Source: Methanolinea sp. | Lineage (GTDB): Archaea; Halobacteriota; Methanomicrobia; Methanomicrobiales; Methanospirillaceae | Reading direction: 5' to 3' | Length of the DNA: 64,000 nucleotides | Assembly: GCA_018262855.1 (NCBI GenBank) | Contig: JADFDO010000001.1 | Span: 62,001 to 126,000, forward strand | Shown: positions 62,701 to 64,000 of the stretch, one piece after another | Layout: every line of letters begins with the position of its first letter | Numbering within the stretch: position 1 is the first letter of the stretch | Position numbers and translations under genes: made by a program | Notes under the pieces: generated by a model | What the model was told of the DNA's origin: nothing | Seen by the model: only the letters and a program-made list of their open reading frames with translations | The model's database searches: none

Positions 62701-63115
62701 CCAGTTGGAGTGCCTTTGAGAAGTCAGCCAGCGCCAGATCATCTTCTCCGAGCCGGGTATACTCAAGTCCCCTGTTGTAATAGGCTTCGGTAAAATCGGG
62801 ATCCGATTCCAGTGCTGTGGTAAATTCCCGTATTGCCTGTTCCGGGTGGTGAAGAAGAGAGAACGCCACACCACGGTTATAGTATGCCTCGGTGAAGTGG
62901 GGATTAAGGCGGATAGCAGTATGATAATCCTCTATTGCCCCGGAATAATCGCCCTTCCCGGCCTTTGCAACCCCCCTGTTGTGGTATGCCTCTGCATCCG
63001 AAGAATTGATCTCGATTGAGCGTGTATAATCTGCAATAGCTTCGTCAAATAAACCCTTTTTATGGAAGGAGACACCGCGGTTGTAAAAAATTTGGCCGTC
63101 CATCAGGCCCCCCAT
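59795..63115 (-). CDS. Giant TPR-repeat protein
   Basis: 1,106 residues made almost wholly of 34-residue tetratricopeptide repeats of the type AYYNRG....G..D.AI.DY..AIE..P, about 31 in number. One charged, non-repeat linker interrupts them at about 315-370. TPR arrays form superhelical protein-binding scaffolds. No signal peptide is apparent, so cytosolic. Near the C-terminus three consecutive repeats form a unit repeated three times (see the 59954-60871 feature). Possible role: scaffold for envelope or secretion assembly, given convergence with the surface genes. Alternative start: ATG 63103. Confidence 0.88.
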   Translation of the reverse strand: MGGLMDGQIFYNRGVSFHKKGLFDEAIADYTRSIEINSSDAEAYHNRGVAKAGKGDYSGAIEDYHTAIRLNPHFTEAYYNRGVAFSLLHHPEQAIREFTTALESDPDFTEAYYNRGLEYTRLGEDDLALADFSKALQLDPNYAAAHNNRGVIFGRKGQHDEAIAEYSRAFEIDPLSTESLFNRGLEFSRLGKYDDAVADYTKALEIDPGNTDILYNRGIVLGKMGQTEQSIADYLACVEKDPHFAEAYNNLGVEYSNLGLIDASLEHYAKALEINPRFVEAYNNRGVLYNRLGKYDEAIAEFSRAIDIFSEITGNSLPAGGEASTPARGVPVVTREEKAPESKGDTPDIDDEGTQDLAILNLTREIAQAPDDPELYNARGLEYSRLGASEKAIDDYSRAIDIDPGFIEAYYNRGNEYDRTGKVEEAINDYTSALKINPQYAEACLMRGHKYQEAGMSDKAISEYTKALEINPGYPEALYYRGREFSRLGLSDMAMRDYTRALEIKPGYIEVLLCRAKEYEKNNLLDQALADYSAALSHNPASKEPYFSRGILYIRAGRKDDALSDFNRAIELDPGYHEAYLKRASLHCQEGRNEQAIADYTHAIALNPVNVDAYLCRGLALSSLHRTDEAIADLSHALEIDSGNFHALFHRAQIFGQAGKSREAVDDLSRALDLKPDSGDAYIARAAEYSQIGRYEEAVSDLSKAIELKPRDDSLFYTMGLIHDRMGMTEAAIEDFTHAILINPGNEKAYNNRGNGFAGLGKFNEAVADFSRAIELNPANATAYYNRGIEYGERGMLDQAVADLGEAISLKPDLGEAYYNRGVAFHKQGKLDEAVADYTRALELQPDNEKAYNNRGNAHAGKGLIDLAIADFSRVITLNPHSPTAYYNRGIEYGKKGLIDQAMEDFSRAIEIKPDLAEAYYNRGVAYQRVERLEEAIADYTKTIEYAPRNEKAWNNRGNAYAAKGMYNEAIADFTRAIEINPDNPTAYYNRGIEYGKKGLTEEAIADFRRSVELKPDLAEAYYNMGNIYYNRNQSEDSIREFDRALSIHRDYARAYLNKALACEKLSRIDDARSAYEGFLRSARHESKELVDFVSQRLRDLSLRGH
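59954..60871 (-). repeat. 306-bp higher-order repeat, three copies, in the TPR gene
   Basis: The equivalent codons for AYNNRGN fall at 60871, 60565 and 60259, exactly 306 bp apart. Each unit encodes three TPRs in fixed order: NNRGN-type, YYNRGIEYG-type, YYNRGVA-type. Units cover 60871-60566, 60565-60260 and 60259-59954. Duplication therefore copied three repeats as a block. Confidence 0.75.
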
Positions 63116-63426
63116 TGAAGAGTGCAGCAGAAAACCACGCTTAATTATACCCCTTATACTCCATGTATGCCGTGATTATTAATTATATTGCTTCTTTACG
63201 GGAAACAGGTAGTATCACCATTTGAGTCCGGCCCTTTAAGGGATACAACGCGGTATAATTCCGTATGACAGGAAAGCATGCTGCGATATGTAATTAAAAT
63301 ATTAGACCAAAAGATCCTGTGCTGCAAGATTGAGGTAGATACGCCGAATCAGCGACCTTTCATATCCCGCAGGAACTGCTGCTCGAGAGTCAATTGAGAA
63401 TTGTAAAACGAGAGAGGAAATTTAGT
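63116..63426. promoter_or_regulatory. Intergenic region with divergent promoters
   Basis: 310 bp between the TPR gene and the partial gene at the end. On the minus strand TATAATTAAG near 63142-63150 lies about 28-30 bp before the TPR start. On the plus strand TATGTAATTAAAATATTAG near 63288-63306 is AT-rich and may include a TATA box. No RNA gene, repeat or ORF recognised. Confidence 0.4.
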
Positions 63427-64000
63427 ATGCCTGAAATACCGATGCACCTGCTCCTGCTGGTCATTCTCATCAGTGCGGGAATCGCACTGCCTGCCCTTGG
63501 AGCTCAGATAACGGAGAAAACAACATTATATCAATCAGATTTCTCCACGAATCCTGACTGGACAACGAACAGCCCTTCACGGTATTTCTGGGATCCTTCC
63601 CTCCAGATGTATCACTTCAAGACAGAAGGAGGAACGAACGGTTATTCGTACACTCCAATCAGGTACGATGGACAATCTTTTGTACTGGATTATGACGTGA
63701 TTCTCCTTTCTTCTGACAAGAACAGTGCATTCCGCTTTGGCCTCATCAGCTCGGAGATGGATTTCTCGAGGGGCACAAATGTCCTCTCGGCCCTTGAGAA
63801 AGGAAAATATGGACCTATTTTCTCTTTGAGAGTGATTGACCAGAGCAACATGCTCCACGAAACCTCCAGTTATTATACCTCGTATTGCGGGGAGGTTCAG
63901 GGTTGCAATACGGTGGAATTCCAGGAAAATCTCACGTATCATGTTACCGTGAAGTACAACAAGGAACTGCAGAATGCCGATATCAAGGTTACCGAGAAGA
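63427..64000 (+). CDS. Secreted beta-sandwich protein (partial, runs off the window)
   Basis: Open reading frame from ATG 63427 to the window edge, 191 codons visible. A signal peptide (MPEIPMHLLLLVILISAGIALPALG) is followed by a region like a concanavalin/LamG-type domain: LYQSDFSTNPDW, FWDPSLQMYHFKTEGG, FVLDYDVIL. A pair of Cys (YCGEVQGCNT) may form a disulfide. GAGAGGAAA lies ahead of the start. Expected extracellular; function not determinable. Confidence 0.7.
   Translation, partial: MPEIPMHLLLLVILISAGIALPALGAQITEKTTLYQSDFSTNPDWTTNSPSRYFWDPSLQMYHFKTEGGTNGYSYTPIRYDGQSFVLDYDVILLSSDKNSAFRFGLISSEMDFSRGTNVLSALEKGKYGPIFSLRVIDQSNMLHETSSYYTSYCGEVQGCNTVEFQENLTYHVTVKYNKELQNADIKVTEK

Noticed and set aside
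59954-63100. CRISPR-like regular repeats
   Set aside because: The periodicity is 102 bp of coding sequence from TPR codons with no spacers.

Overview
The window is a gene-dense stretch of a moderately GC-rich archaeal chromosome, most likely from a methanogen of the order Methanomicrobiales. The evidence is the archaeal or eukaryote-like information genes (Rpo4, L21e, L31e, L39e, S19e, L18a, aIF6, SRP54/FtsY, prefoldin, Pus10/TrmY, RNase P Rpp21), a methanofuran biosynthesis gene (mfnB), TATA boxes about 26-31 bp before start codons (leaderless genes), and surface proteins of archaeal pilin and PKD type. The order-level assignment is inference; no rRNA, mcr or tRNA gene was seen.

Layout. 1-9.5 kb: a secreted beta-helix lipoprotein, a hybrid sensor kinase, and the purine genes purL (with a duplicated PurS-like N-terminus) and purQ, then an acetyltransferase. 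9.5-15 kb: a drug-type MFS exporter, a cytochrome b561-like membrane protein, and divergently a complete ECF transporter (S component, fused double ATPase, T component) behind an array of four TGTACA-like boxes spaced exactly 10 bp. 15-16 kb: two small secreted paralogues of unknown role. 15.9-29.3 kb: a long, almost unbroken minus-strand block of translation, RNA-processing and secretion genes, ending in RNase P, purN, a CBS membrane protein and a TIM-barrel isomerase. 29.4-41 kb: exonuclease VII, several conserved archaeal proteins of unknown function, a YchF/OBG GTPase, a sugar nucleotidyltransferase, small heat-shock protein, thioredoxin and a DUF92 membrane protein. 41-53 kb: valS, tmk, a HisA-like protein, mfnB-guaB, an ArsR-sHsp pair, an anaerobic ribonucleotide reductase with a glutaredoxin partner, and the RNA-end enzymes thpR-cca. 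53-64 kb: an accessory, surface-oriented region with five pilin-like or membrane-anchored proteins, three of them with PKD domains and a shared C-terminal domain I do not recognise, a giant TPR protein, and the start of another secreted protein.

How genes work together. PurL, PurQ, PurN and GuaB serve purine synthesis. Pus10 and TrmY act in succession on tRNA position 54. SRP54 and FtsY are the two SRP GTPases. The ECF module is a self-contained importer whose upstream boxes suggest, by analogy with TrpY, tryptophan control. The pilin/PKD/TPR region looks like a locus for cell-surface adhesion or appendages without its own secretion motor in view.

Most notable points: the TRP-box-like array with a translationally coupled leader ORF; the unassigned C-terminal domain of the PKD proteins; a receiver domain whose phospho-acceptor Asp is Glu; an NrdD without a visible glycyl-radical motif; and a 306-bp higher-order repeat in the TPR gene. 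All calls come from reading the sequence; no database search was run.
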